Shown: piece after piece, positions 9,649-20,300 of the stretch
How positions within the stretch are numbered: the stretch's first letter is position 1
Layout of the letters: each line of letters begins with the position of its first letter
NCBI GenBank assembly: GCA_013306675.1
Contig: JABLUY010000186.1
Location: forward strand, 1 to 64,000
From: Thraustochytrium sp. TN22
Taxonomy: Eukaryota; Sar; Bigyra; Thraustochytrida; Thraustochytriidae
Direction: 5' to 3'
Length of the DNA: 64,000 nt
The notes under the pieces: generated by a model
Seen by the model: only the letters and a program-made list of their open reading frames with translations
Databases searched by the model: none
Told to the model about the DNA's origin: nothing
Translations under genes and position numbers: made by a program

Positions 9649-10762
9649 CCATCTGTGGCGGCAGGTTCCGCAAAAACACCAGCGCGCCGAGCGAGAGCAT
9701 GCGCAGCGCCAGCGAGAGCATGCCGGGGAACCGCAGCATGATGGCCATCGGCACGATGATGGACAGGATCAGGCCCTTGCGCTCGCGCGCAAACTCCTTG
9801 GCGAAGGAGAAGTCGCCGTGCCTGGCGGCCTCCCACGCCGTGGCCGCCTCCGAGCTCACCACGTCCACGTACTCGCGCAGGCCGAGGTCTTGCCACACCG
9901 TCTGAAACACGCGGTCCGCGAAGTCGTCCACGGGCGACCCGGTGCCCTGGCCCTGCTGCTCGCTCTGGCGAAAGTGCTGCTGATTGTCGTGCTGGCCCGT
10001 CATGTCATACACATGCCGCTTCTCCACGTTCCCCAGCACCTCGTACGCCGCGGCGATGCGGTGGAACATGCGCTGCGCCTTGGGGTCGTTCGGATTCAGG
10101 TCCGGATGGTATTTCTTGGCCAGATGAAAGTACGCCTTCTTGATCTCTTGCTGAGACGCGCCGCGGTGCGTGCCGAGGATGTCATACAGGTCCTCGCCGC
10201 CCGTGCTGCCGAAGACGCCGCGCGCAGCATCGCGGCGGCCGCCGGGGCCCACCACGGGCTCCGCCGCGCGCCCCGCCGCGCGCCCCGCGCGCGTCAGCGC
10301 GGCCCCGACCACCTCCGCGCCCCGCGGAACCACCGCCGCCGGCAGCACCCTGCGCTGCAGCACCGAGCCCGCCCACGCGCTGGTCGACGCCTCGCGCCGC
10401 GGCATGAGCAGCATCGGCAGCGGCGACGGCGGTCGCAGCGATCCGGCACGACCCGCCGCGGCCTCCAGCCGCGCGCCCGCCGCACGCAGCGCCGCCGTCG
10501 CCGCCAGCGGCGGCCGCCCGGCGACCGCCGCCAGCCTCTCGGCCACCCCGTCGTGCAGCATGCGCCGCCGCTGCTGCACCAGCTGCTGCAGCTGCTGCCG
10601 CTGCTGCTGCTGCTGCACTAGCAGCTGCAGCTGCGGCCGGTGCTGCTGGCGCAGCGGCGCGCGCCACAGCCCGGCGCCCCGCATCGCGTCGCGTCGCGTC
10701 GCGGCGCGTCGCGGCGCGTCGCGGGCGAGTGGTTCGGGCAATGGATGATGCCGCGCGTACAT
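9602..10762 (-). CDS. Mitochondrial-type DnaJ (J-domain) protein with C-terminal membrane segment
   Basis: A 386-residue protein. J proteins recruit Hsp70 and stimulate its ATPase. The J domain spans about residues 191-254 ([13 protein letters not shown] to KRHVYD) with the essential HPD at 219-221. The first 190 residues are Arg/Ala/Gln-rich and lack acidic stretches, resembling a long mitochondrial transit peptide with an internal Gln tract (CTG repeats, about 10,560-10,625). No Gly/Phe or zinc-finger region follows, so it is a class C J protein. The C-terminus has two hydrophobic segments ([14 protein letters not shown] and [15 protein letters not shown]), suggesting membrane anchoring. 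Met27 is an alternative start. The last codons are repeated downstream in the 61-bp array. Confidence 0.85.
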   Translation of the reverse strand: MYARHHPLPEPLARDAPRRAATRRDAMRGAGLWRAPLRQQHRPQLQLLVQQQQQRQQLQQLVQQRRRMLHDGVAERLAAVAGRPPLAATAALRAAGARLEAAAGRAGSLRPPSPLPMLLMPRREASTSAWAGSVLQRRVLPAAVVPRGAEVVGAALTRAGRAAGRAAEPVVGPGGRRDAARGVFGSTGGEDLYDILGTHRGASQQEIKKAYFHLAKKYHPDLNPNDPKAQRMFHRIAAAYEVLGNVEKRHVYDMTGQHDNQQHFRQSEQQGQGTGSPVDDFADRVFQTVWQDLGLREYVDVVSSEAATAWEAARHGDFSFAKEFARERKGLILSIIVPMAIMLRFPGMLSLALRMLSLGALVFLRNLPPQMAWSIMRNLWLRITRR

Positions 10763-10856
10763 GCACGGCCGAGACGAGACGAGACGAGACGAGACAAGAC
10801 GAGACGAGCAAGAGACAAGCAGAGGAGGAGGTCAAACAGACCCGCAAGCGCGCGGC
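10763..10856. promoter_or_regulatory. Compact divergent promoter with GAGAC pentamer repeat
   Basis: Only 94 bp separate the DnaJ start (minus) from the first well-placed ATG of the glycosyltransferase-like gene (plus). A GAGAC/GACGA pentamer is repeated about eight times (about 10,767-10,808). An upstream ATG at 10,761 in the same plus frame would make the two genes overlap head to head, but it would add only a repeat-encoded Arg/Asp/Glu leader. Confidence 0.45.
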
Positions 10857-12722
10857 ATGCTCGCGGGCGGGCCCGCGATGCGACGCGTGGCGGGCCGGCT
10901 GGTGGTGGCGGCGGTCGTCTGCAACCTCGCGTACTTGCTGCTCGTGCACGTCGTGCTGCTGGACGGCCGAGACGGCCTCGGCAACGGCGTTACGCTGCGA
11001 CGCCATGGACCCCCCACGGACAAGCTGCAGCACGAGCAGCTTCTGAGGGAGAGGGACGCGGAGGACGACGACGACGACCATGTGGAGCCGCTCGTGGCGC
11101 CCGGCGCGCTGGCGCCGCGGGCTCTCGACCCCCACGCCGCCGGAGGCCGCGGCCGCGGCCGCGAGTACGAAGACGAGGAGGACGACGAAACTGACGGAGG
11201 GGCGGTCATTCACTTGACGCACGTCTTCAACTCCTTCCAGGCCGCAGACAACCTGCGCAAGGAGCACGAAATTGTGCAGCTCTCATGGAAGACGGCAGCG
11301 GACTTCGCGCTCGCACAGGCGGGCATCCGCGTCGACTTTGTCAACGCCGTGCTGCCGGACGACGCCGGATCTGGCCCCGCCTTCGCCACTGAGGTGCATC
11401 TTACCGATGTCGTCATTGACCCCTTCAACAAGCACAGGCTCCCCACCGTGGGCGAGATCTTTCGCGTCGGCCAAGAGCACGGACGCGGCAAGTACATGAT
11501 CTACACCAACGCTGACATCGGTGTCAACCGTGACTTTTACATGCAGGTATGGGACCTCGCGCACCTGGACGGGTCCGCGCCGGACCTCCAGAAGCGCCTG
11601 CGCGCCCAGGCCTTTGAGCTCCTGCTCTTCTGCCTCAACTTTGACGAGACCGGCGGCGCACACATTACCACGCCCGAGCTATGCCAAAACGACGCGCGCG
11701 TCTACTACAAGCTGCACGGCGGCCACCCGGACCTCATTGCGCCCGTCATGCAGGACCTCGCCGCTCTCTACGTGCAGAACCGCACGCGCCAGGCCATGGC
11801 TGCCGGCGACAGGCCGTCCGCACAGGCCCTGGGCGCCTGGTTCGCCGAGGCCGGCGGCGACCCGCAGGCGGCCCCGCCCTCGCTCGACGCAGCGCTCGCC
11901 TTCCAGGCGCCCCTGCGCCGCGCGCCGGCCGCTCCGCGCCCCACAGCCTTCACCATCACGCGCATGGACCTCAAGGTCCAGCCCGACGACCTCCAGGTCT
12001 CCGAGGCCAGCCTGGATCATATGCTACGGACCGCCGAGGCGCTACCGCACCCGGGCAACGACTGCTTCGTCATGCCGCGCAAGATGGTGCCCTCCATGAT
12101 TCTGCACTCCCGTCACCCGCTCTCCTGGCGGCCCTGGGGCATGTGGATCCCGTGGACCTTTGAGTGGGAGTTCTCCTCCGACAAGATCACCTGGCAGCGC
12201 TTTGAGGGCACGGCGCGCAACTTGTTCACCTTCCACATTGGCGTCTCGGGCCGCGTCGCCGACCGCTGGATCAAGCTATGGAATCTGCGCCCCATGTTCA
12301 TCCTCGGACTTGCCGCCAGCTGGAATGCCGTCACCGGCGACCGCTTCGTCAACTCCTTCCACGCACCCACCTACTGTTCCGCGCCGGCCTACCGCCACTT
12401 TGCCTACTGCGGCTCCGCGCCCCCCTACATGCGCTACTGCCAGGGCAACGTTCGCTACGGCTGCTCCGAGTTCAACCACCCGCACCTGCGCGACCCCTAC
12501 AACTACGTGCTCATGTGTGACCACCTGCTGCGCCGCGCCCAGACTTCGCGCACGCAGCCCATCGTCCCGCCCTTTTGCAGCTTCTGCGCCAAGCTCATGA
12601 AGGCGCACGGCGGCTACTCCGCCGCGCGCATCAAGCTCTTCGACGCCAAGTGCAACTCCGGCTTGCGCATCAAGTCTTGCAAGCCCGCACGCTGCGACTT
12701 TCTCCCTGCCGACTCCGTCTGA
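10857..12722 (+). CDS. Putative type II membrane glycosyltransferase-like protein
   Basis: A 621-residue protein from the ATG at 10,857; Met8 of this form is an alternative start. A short basic cytoplasmic tail, one hydrophobic anchor (about residues 11-35) and an acidic low-complexity stem form the classic layout of a Golgi type II enzyme. The lumenal part starts with VIHLTHVFNSF. It contains YMIYTNADIGVNRDFY, in which NADI sits where GT-A glycosyltransferases carry a DxD-type nucleotide-sugar/metal motif. The C-terminal 150 residues are Cys-rich, consistent with disulfides in the secretory pathway. I cannot assign a known family or donor sugar, so the function is inferred from topology and this motif. 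The gene is divergent from DnaJ and convergent with the unknown gene at 13.3 kb. Confidence 0.55.
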   Translation: MLAGGPAMRRVAGRLVVAAVVCNLAYLLLVHVVLLDGRDGLGNGVTLRRHGPPTDKLQHEQLLRERDAEDDDDDHVEPLVAPGALAPRALDPHAAGGRGRGREYEDEEDDETDGGAVIHLTHVFNSFQAADNLRKEHEIVQLSWKTAADFALAQAGIRVDFVNAVLPDDAGSGPAFATEVHLTDVVIDPFNKHRLPTVGEIFRVGQEHGRGKYMIYTNADIGVNRDFYMQVWDLAHLDGSAPDLQKRLRAQAFELLLFCLNFDETGGAHITTPELCQNDARVYYKLHGGHPDLIAPVMQDLAALYVQNRTRQAMAAGDRPSAQALGAWFAEAGGDPQAAPPSLDAALAFQAPLRRAPAAPRPTAFTITRMDLKVQPDDLQVSEASLDHMLRTAEALPHPGNDCFVMPRKMVPSMILHSRHPLSWRPWGMWIPWTFEWEFSSDKITWQRFEGTARNLFTFHIGVSGRVADRWIKLWNLRPMFILGLAASWNAVTGDRFVNSFHAPTYCSAPAYRHFAYCGSAPPYMRYCQGNVRYGCSEFNHPHLRDPYNYVLMCDHLLRRAQTSRTQPIVPPFCSFCAKLMKAHGGYSAARIKLFDAKCNSGLRIKSCKPARCDFLPADSV

Positions 12723-12826
12723 CCATTTGCGAGTGGGCCGAGTCATGCGCGAGCTCTGCGCCGTAGAGCGCCAGCGTGAGCGCGCGGGCAAATCAAACAT
12801 GTTTCCATAGCTTACTGTGTCGCCGA

Positions 12827-13182
12827 GCCCAGGTCGTCCACGTCGAGCCGCTGCGTGGCCGAAGAGCGGAACGCTTTGTCAATCCGAGGTCGTCCACGTC
12901 GAGCCGCTGCGTGGCCGAAGAGCGGAACGCATTGTCAACCCGAGGTCGTCCACGTCGAGCCGCTGCGTGGCCGAAGAGCGGGACGCATTGTCAATCCGAG
13001 GTCGTCCACGTCGAGCCGCTGCGTGGCCGAAGAGCGGGACGCATTGTCAATCCGAGGTCGTCCACGTCGAGCCGCTGCGTGGCCGAAGAGCGGGACGCAT
13101 TGTCAACCCGAGGTCGTCCACGTCGAGCCGCTGCGTGGCCGAAGAGCGGGACGCATTGTCAATCCGAGGTCGTCCACGTCAA
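12827..13182. repeat. 56-bp minisatellite, six copies plus a partial copy
   Basis: The conserved core GCCGCTGCGTGGCCGAAGAG starts at 12,847, 12,903, 12,959, 13,015, 13,071 and 13,127, an exact 56-bp period, with only a few substitutions between copies. All three plus frames stay open through the array because the unit lacks stops, but it encodes no recognisable protein. It lies between two convergent genes. Confidence 0.92.
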
Positions 13183-13271
13183 TCCGACGTAGGCCTAGTA
13201 CGACTCCTCCCTTGAATTCTGCCACGGTCAGCTCCATGAGCGTCTGTGGGAAAGGCGGGCGCGACACACAT
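13183..13271 (-). pseudogene. Decayed duplicate of the 3' end of the adjacent unknown gene
   Basis: The stretch around 13,195-13,250 (CTTGAATTCTGCC then GGTCAGCTCCATG) closely matches 13,350-13,381 inside the gene at 13,272-13,988. It would encode a variant of its MELTLAEFKG segment. Neighbouring AATCC-AGGTCGTC-ACGT sequence is also shared with the 56-bp unit, so the array probably arose from this duplicated gene end. It is too short and diverged to be functional. Confidence 0.6.
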
Positions 13272-13988
13272 TTATGAAGCGGAGTCTGCGAGGCGCACCA
13301 TGGCAGAGACGCGGAAAGGAACCAATCCCAGGTCGTCAACGTAATACTCGCCCTTGAATTCTGCCAAGGTCAGCTCCATGCGCACCTTGGCAAAGCGCAC
13401 GCGCACGCCGCGCTTCTCTGCGCGATTCCATTTGTTCACCTCCATGTCCTCGCGACGGACCGTCGCCACCGGGCTCGGTAGCCGCACGGCAAGCTTCGCA
13501 CCAGCCACCTCGGCGCCCAGGAGCCCGGCGGCCTCGCACAGCGCCACGTCCCGAATCTCATCAAGCGAAGCCACCTCCGGGTCGCGCACGAGGACGGCCT
13601 CTTCCGGCGAGGAGTGCTGCTCAGCACCGAGCTTGCCCGCGCCCGCTGTTGTCGCCAGCCAGTCCAGCTCCGACATGGTCACGGCCACCATGAGCATCAG
13701 CTTGCGCCCCTCGGCGGCCTGCTGCTGCGCCGCCTTCTCCTCCAGGTGCGTGAGCTCCTCCTCGTGGAGTTCCTCGCGGGCCTCGTCCGTCTGCTGGTCC
13801 TGCTTTGGCCCGCCCGGGAAGCGTGCCCCCACGCGCCGCCGCTTCGTCGCCTGCTGCTGCGCCTCCTGCTGCGCCTGCTGCTGCGCCTCCGCGGCGCCGC
13901 TCGCCTGCACGCCAGCGGCCTGCACCTCGCTCGCGGCCTTCTCGCGCGGCGGTAGCTGCACCGGCACGTGGAAGCGGAGCACCGGCAT
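13272..13988 (-). CDS. Protein of unknown function with Gln/Ala-rich N-terminus
   Basis: A 238-residue protein from the ATG at 13,988. The family is not recognised. The first part contains a Gln/Ala-rich run and a basic KRRR cluster that could be a nuclear localisation signal. A charged, probably helical segment follows (about residues 65-95, EEKAAQQQAAEGRKL). The C-terminal half is mixed alpha/beta in character and ends VRMELTLAEFKGEYYVDDLGLVPFRVS. No catalytic motif is visible. The duplicated copy of its 3' end (13,183-13,271) shows the region is unstable. It is divergent from the giant Tudor-like gene across 358 bp. Confidence 0.6.
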   Translation of the reverse strand: MPVLRFHVPVQLPPREKAASEVQAAGVQASGAAEAQQQAQQEAQQQATKRRRVGARFPGGPKQDQQTDEAREELHEEELTHLEEKAAQQQAAEGRKLMLMVAVTMSELDWLATTAGAGKLGAEQHSSPEEAVLVRDPEVASLDEIRDVALCEAAGLLGAEVAGAKLAVRLPSPVATVRREDMEVNKWNRAEKRGVRVRFAKVRMELTLAEFKGEYYVDDLGLVPFRVSAMVRLADSAS

Positions 13989-14046
13989 CGCTGGCTGGCC
14001 TTGAGGCCGCGCGCAGGCCCGCGCGAGCCCGCCCGCACGAGCCCAA

Positions 14047-14076
14047 GTTGATCAGATCAGAGAAGATCTGATCAAC
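14047..14076. promoter_or_regulatory. Perfect 12-bp inverted repeat in a divergent promoter
   Basis: The arms GTTGATCAGATC (14,047-14,058) and GATCTGATCAAC (14,065-14,076) are perfectly complementary around a 6-bp AGAGAA spacer. They lie in the 358-bp interval between the unknown minus-strand gene and the Tudor-like plus-strand gene. AT-richer palindromes like this stand out in such GC-rich DNA. It could bind a dimeric regulator of both genes or form a hairpin. Confidence 0.6.
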
Positions 14077-14346
14077 CTGAGCAAAAAGGGGGTTTGCATC
14101 ATGCAAGCGAAGGTCAAGGTCGAGCGCCCGGATCGCGGGCCTGCGCACGCAGCCCAACGAGGCCTCGACAAGTGCCTGTCCGCTCACCTTCGTCGCCAAC
14201 GCATGGTTTTCTCTCTCTCGCGCGCGCGCGCCTCGTGGAGTGATGCGTCAAGTTGATGTCCGCGAAAAAGCCCAAGAAGGAATTTGCACGTTACGGAGCC
14301 ACGTGCCGCCGCCGCCGCCGCCGCCGCCGTCTGGACAGGTACATGG

Positions 14347-17300
14347 ATGCAATCAAAGCCCGCCATGGGCGAGTCAGAGTTCGCCAAGATGGCGCGCGAC
14401 ATGCGTGCCTGCGTGGACGGCGATGAAGCGGTCGACGAGGACGAGGCCGCGCCGGCGCTCGTGGTCGGCGCCCGCGTCGAGGCCAAGGTGGACGGCTGGA
14501 AGACCTATTACAGGGGCGTCATCGTCGCGGAGAACAGCGACGGGAGCTTCGCCGTCGACTTCGACGACGGCGAGAGCAAGCCCAAGGTGGCAGCCGCGCA
14601 GATACGCCCGCTGGACGTCCGCTGCAATGTCAAGCCGGGCGACAAGGTCATCGTAAACCTGGCGGCCCTCGGCCAGGCGCTCGAGGGCACGGTCAAGGCC
14701 ATCAAGGGCCCCGGGGCATGTGCGGTGCTCTTTGACGTTGGCGAGGAGGTCGAATTCGTCGCGCTTGACCTCGTGCAGCCCCTGGGTGCCGCCGGCGCCG
14801 CAGCAGCATCCTTCGCGCGAGGCGACCGCGTCTCTGCCCAGCTCGATGGCTGGGACCGCCCCTACGACGGCATTGTTGAGGAGGCCGTGGCGCCAGGCAC
14901 CTACAAGGTACTCTTCGACGACGGCGAGCTCGTCTCGGACGCGGACGAAAGCCTGTTGCGGCGAAAGGAGACTGCACAGTCCTTCAAGCCGGGCGACCGC
15001 GTGGAGGCCAAGCTCACAGGATGGGACAAGCACTATGGAGGCAAAGTGGTAGCGGCTGTGGGGCGCAGCGGCTACGAATGCCTCTTCGACGACGGCGAGC
15101 ACGTCCCGCTGGTCCCCAGCGACCTCTTGCGCCGCGCCCGTCCCAAGCTGCATCCGAGTGGCACGCGCGTCACCACCAGAGGGCGCGCAGGCACCATCGA
15201 GTCCGCCAACCTCAATGGCACCTACCAGATCGTTTTCGACAGCGGCGAAACCGAAGACGCCGTGCCGCACGAGGACGTGGAGCTCCTCGTAGCAGAAGGG
15301 GTCGCGACTCAGGAGGCGCAGAAGGCTACAAAGCGGCCCTCCACTCAGGCGCCACGCTATGCCGTCGATCAGCGAATCGAAGCCAAAATACCCGAGTGGT
15401 CGCAGTACTACGCTGGCTCGGTGATGGGGGCAAACTCGAACGGAACCTACTGCGTCAGATTCGACGATGGCGAGATGATGCCGTCGCTCGAGGCCAAGTA
15501 CATGCGTGAAGTGGACAGCAAGCCAGCGAGTAGTCACGAGTCGGGGTCCTCCAAGTTTGCCAAGGGCTCCCGCGTCGAGGCCCAGGTTCCCGAGTGGGAC
15601 CAATTCTACGCAGGTGAGGTCAAGAAGGCGAATTCAGACGGCACGTACCACGTTGTATTCGACGACGGCGAGGTCAAGGAGCACCTCGAGGCCAAATATA
15701 TGCGCGCTGTCACAGCAACAAGCTCCAGAGAGCCTGAGGCGGCGAGCACGAAGCCTGTCGCAAGCAGTAACAAGCCTGCTTTCCCGCAAGGCTCTCGCGT
15801 CGAGGCCCAGGTTCCCGAGTGGGACCAATTCTACGCAGGTGAGGTCAAGAAGGCGAATTCAGACGGCACGTACCACGTTGTATTCGACGACGGCGAGGTC
15901 AAGGAGCACCTCGAGGCCAAATATATGCGCGCTGTCAAGCCAGCGAGCGCCAGAAAACCTGAGGCGGCCAGCAGAAAGCCAACTGCGAGCGGCAAGAAGC
16001 CTGCTTTTGCTCCAGGCTCGCGTATCGAGGCCCAGATCCCCGAGTGGGACCAGTTCTACCCGGGCGAGGTCAAGAAAGCTAACACAGACGGCACATTCCA
16101 CGTCGTATTCGACGACGGCGAGGTCAAGGAGCACCTCGAGGCCAAATATATGCGCGCTGTCAAGCCAACAAGTGCCAGGAAGCCGGGAATCAATGACAAG
16201 CAGCCTGAATTTGCCCCAGGCTCGCGTATCGAGGCCCAGATCCCCGAGTGGGACCAGTTCTACGCAGGTGAGGTCAAGAAGGCTAATACAGGCGGCACGT
16301 ACCACGTTGTATTCGACGACGGCGAAGTCAAGGAGCACCTCGAGGCCAGACATATGCGCGCTGTCGAGCCAACGATCGCCAGAAAGCCTAAGGCGTCAAG
16401 CAAAAAGCCCACTATGAGCGGGGAAAACCCTGCTTTTGCTCCAGGCTCGCGCATCGAGGCCCAGGTCCCTGAGTGGGACCAGTTCTACCCGGGCGAGGTC
16501 AAGAAGGCTCACGCAGACGGCACCTACCATGTTGTCTTCGACGACGGCGAAGTCAAGGAGCATCTCGAGGCCAACTTCATGCGCGCTGCCAAGCCAACAA
16601 GTGCCAGGAAGCCGGAAACCAATGGCAAGCAGCCTGAATTTGCCCCAGGCTCGCGTATCGAGGCCCAGATCCCCGAGTGGGACCAGTTCTATCCAGGTGA
16701 GGTCAAGAAGCCGAATCCGGATGGCACCTATCACGTTGTCTTCGACGATGGGGAGGTCAAGGAGGATCTCGAAGCTAAGTACATGCGCGCTGCCAAGCCG
16801 ACAGGTGCCAAGAAGCCTGAGGCGCCTGGCAAGAAGCCTTTGGAGGGCAGCGCGAAACCTGTTTTTGCGCAAGGCTCGCGTATTGAGGCTCAGATTCCAG
16901 AGTGGGACCAGTTTTACCCTGGCACAGTACAAAAGGCCAATGATGACGGCACCTACTACGTTGTCTTTGACGACGGTGAGGTCAAGGAGGATCTCAAAGC
17001 CAGCTTCATGCGCTCTGTCAAGCCAGCCAGTGTCATGAACCCTGAGGTGGGCAGCGAGAAGCCTGCTTTCGCCCAAGACTCGCGTATCGAGGCTCAAATT
17101 CCTGAGTGGGACCAGTTCTACCCAGGCGAGGTCAAGAAGGTTAATGCAGACGGCACCTACCACGTCGTCTTCGACGATGGGGAGGTCAAGGAGCATCTCG
17201 ACGCCAAGTTCATGCGTGCCGTGCAGGCCAGGGCCGCAGCGGCTCGGGACGTGCGTCTGGGCGATCGCATTTCTGCCAAGCTGGATACATGGAAGCGCGC

Positions 17301-20300
17301 GTACAAGGGAGTCGTCTGCGCGATGGAGGATAACGGCACGCTAAAGATCAACTTTGACGACGGCGAGGTCAAGACAGGCGTCTCGCCGTCTCAGGTGGAG
17401 GAGGTGCACCTGGATCAAGATGGCGTGTACAGCGCAGGAAGCCGCATCATCGGTCACTTGCCTGGATGGGACCGTCCTTACCACGGTGAGGTCCTGGCCC
17501 CCGCAGGGCGCGGCGCCTGCAAAGTGCGCTTCGAGGATGGCGAGATCATTGAGTTTTTTCCTTCACAGCTCATGCACCCTGACCCGGCCGCTTCGGCAGC
17601 TGCCGAGGCAGGGATTCAGGCTTCGACACCATCTGGCCAGTCACAAGAAGCTCCGGTCGAAGATGCTACATCCCAAGATTCTTCGGCCCAGAAGACTCCG
17701 ACCCAAGAAGCTTCGCTTGCCCAAGAAGCACCACCAAAGGGCAGTCTCGAGCTAGGCCTAGACGCACGGCCCGCTGTTGCCGTGGGTGACTGCGCGCTGC
17801 CCGAGGACGCGCCCGTGACCACAGGGGACGAGGCTCTACCCGAGCAAGCGCATGCGGATGACGACGAGGAGGAGGAGAAGCCTTCAGTAGTGGAGGTGGA
17901 GGAGCCACCCGCCGAGGCAAGCGTGGTGCAGGTCTTCCTGTGCATGCTGCGCGGCGTAGTGAGTCGCAAGGCGCGGCAGCGAAACGGGGGGCTTGACGGG
18001 GAGAGGGCGGTGCGCGCGTTTCGCAAATTTGCCAAGGGCCCGGAGGGACGGCTCGACCTCCAAGGCTTCAAGGAGGGTGTGGCCGCCCTCGGCGTGTACG
18101 TGGAGTCGGACGCGGTGCTGCACGAGGTGCTGCGTCAGGTGAACCAAACGTTCGACCGCGCGCGCTTCGTCAGCCTGCAGCAGCTTTCGAACTTTTTCGT
18201 GGCGCAGTATCCTTCGGACGACTCGCTTGAAGGGCGCGTCCGTGCGCTTGTGCATCGCGGCGCGGACCTGACTCAGGCATTTCAGGAGTTTGACTTGGAT
18301 GGCTCCGGCAAGGTCAACGCGAAAGAGCTCTGCGCCGTCTTTGAGAGTGCGAGCGGGTCGGTGCTCCCCGAGGAGGCGGCGCGTGCCATCATTCGACACT
18401 TTGACGCCAACGGTGATGGCGAGCTGGACGAAGCGGAGTTCCTGCGGTTCGCAATGCCGGACTTTGGCGTTTACGTGATGACGCCACTGGGCCAGTTCTT
18501 CGCGCCCGTAGACCCTGCCAGCACGATTAGCGCGCTGCGCACGCAGGTGGCGCGCCGTGCCGCGTTGGTGCTGGGTCCCGCGACACGCGAGCTCTTTGGC
18601 GGCCGCAGTGCTCGACTAGCGCGGCACATGGGCATGCTCCTGCTTGAAGCCCCGCTGGTCAAGTCCGCCATGACGTGCGCGCAGGTGCTGCAGCACGGAG
18701 AACAGCTGTGGGCGGTGTCCGCGGGGACCTCGTTCCAGTACCATGTGCAAACCTCGTTGGCACAGCCCGCGGCGGTCGCAGAGGCGCCGGCTCAGGTGTC
18801 AGCAACGCTGCGGCGCAGTAGCTCGACGCGCGGGTCCATGGCTGTGGCAGCACCAGTGGACGAGAAGGATCGTGAGGCGAGTCTCGCGCGGCAGCGGCTG
18901 GAGCAGGTCTTTGCGTTCTTGGAAATCGAGCCGGGCGGCGCGGTGCGGAGCGCGACGTTACTTCAGGCCATCCAGATGCGGCCGCAGGTTCGCAAGCTGC
19001 TGTCCGGTTCGGCCGTCTTGGCGCCGCTGCGCGAGACGCCGGCCAAGGTGCTCGGCACGGCGCAGACCTTGACGAGCGACGCGCTGGCGCGCGCGCTCAT
19101 TCCTCGCAAGAAGCAGGGTCGCAAGTCGTCTGCCGCCCCGGGCGAGCGGCAGCGCGGCGCCGGGTGGAAGGACCTGAAGCGGCAGGCTGCCGCGGCGCGC
19201 GAGTTTGTGGCGCGCTACAAAGACACGGGCGGGCAGGAACTGGCGGCCCACTTCGACGAGACGCTGGGCGCGTCGGAGATGGCCAAGCTGAGCCAGGCAG
19301 GGCGCGCTAGGCTCATGGCGGGCCACAACGACGACGCCATGGACATGCGCATTGACGCTGCCGAGATGCACTTCTCGGAGAGCGAGCGGCAGTACGGGCA
19401 GAGCCCGACAGAGACGCAGCAGTGGGTCAACGCATTGTCCAGCGACCGCTGGCTGGGCGTGGACGCACAGGGGCAGGCGCAGGGCGGCCGGCGCATCAAG
19501 GGCAAAGATGAGCGCGAGGCCGCGGCGGTCCACGCGGCGTACACAGAGGGCCTGCCCCCGGATCCAGCGGACTGGACGGCGCACGACGTGCAGCAGTGGC
19601 TGGCGCAGCGCGTGGAGCTGCCGGCGGTGCGCGAGGCGCTCCAGGCGACGACGGGCCGCGAGCTGCTGGCCATCTTTGAGGAGGACGAGCTGCCGCAGGC
19701 CCTCAAGCCGCTGCAGCGACGCAAGATCCTGGCGCACGTGGAGCAGCTGCGCGAGATTCACGCGGCGCGGCGCAAGCGGCGGCCGGTGCGAGCCCTGCAG
19801 CTGCGGCCTGAGGAGTGGTGCGTGGCGGACGTGCTGGAGTGGCTCGCGCAGCGCGTGGGCGCGCCGCGCAGCGTGCAAAAGCGCTTCCGGGAGCGGTCCG
19901 TGGACGGCTGTCTCCTGCTAAGCCTGACGGTGGCCGACCTGGAACAGGAACTCGGTCTTGAGCCGACATGGGCCGCCAAGGTGCAGCGCGCGTTGGAGCA
20001 GGCCGGAGCCGGCTTGCGGCGGCCCACTCCCGCCGTCACGCTCCGTGCAGCAGCGCCCCATGCAGTGCCGGCCCACGGTGCTGCGAACGAGGTGGAGGAC
20101 CTCGTGCTCGCGGACATTCACGAGGCGATGCACGTGGCGCAGGGGTCTGCCAGGGAGGCGGTCCACGCGCTCCGCGAAAGGCCGGCGACGGTGGAGGTGG
20201 TGGCGCTGGACGAGGAGTTGCGGGAGGAGGCACGTGCGCAGCTGGAGGACCTCGTGGAGCGCATGTCGCCAAAGAAAACGGCCAAGCCCGCAGCTGTGAT

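Noticed and set aside
9344-13182. CRISPR-like arrays at 9.3 kb and 12.8 kb
   Set aside because: The units are contiguous tandem repeats with no unique spacers, and they derive from gene ends in a eukaryotic context.
12776-13277. Repeat-protein gene across the 56-bp array
   Set aside because: All three plus frames are open simply because the unit has no stop codons. A 56-bp period is not frame-preserving, and flanking coding sequence is absent.
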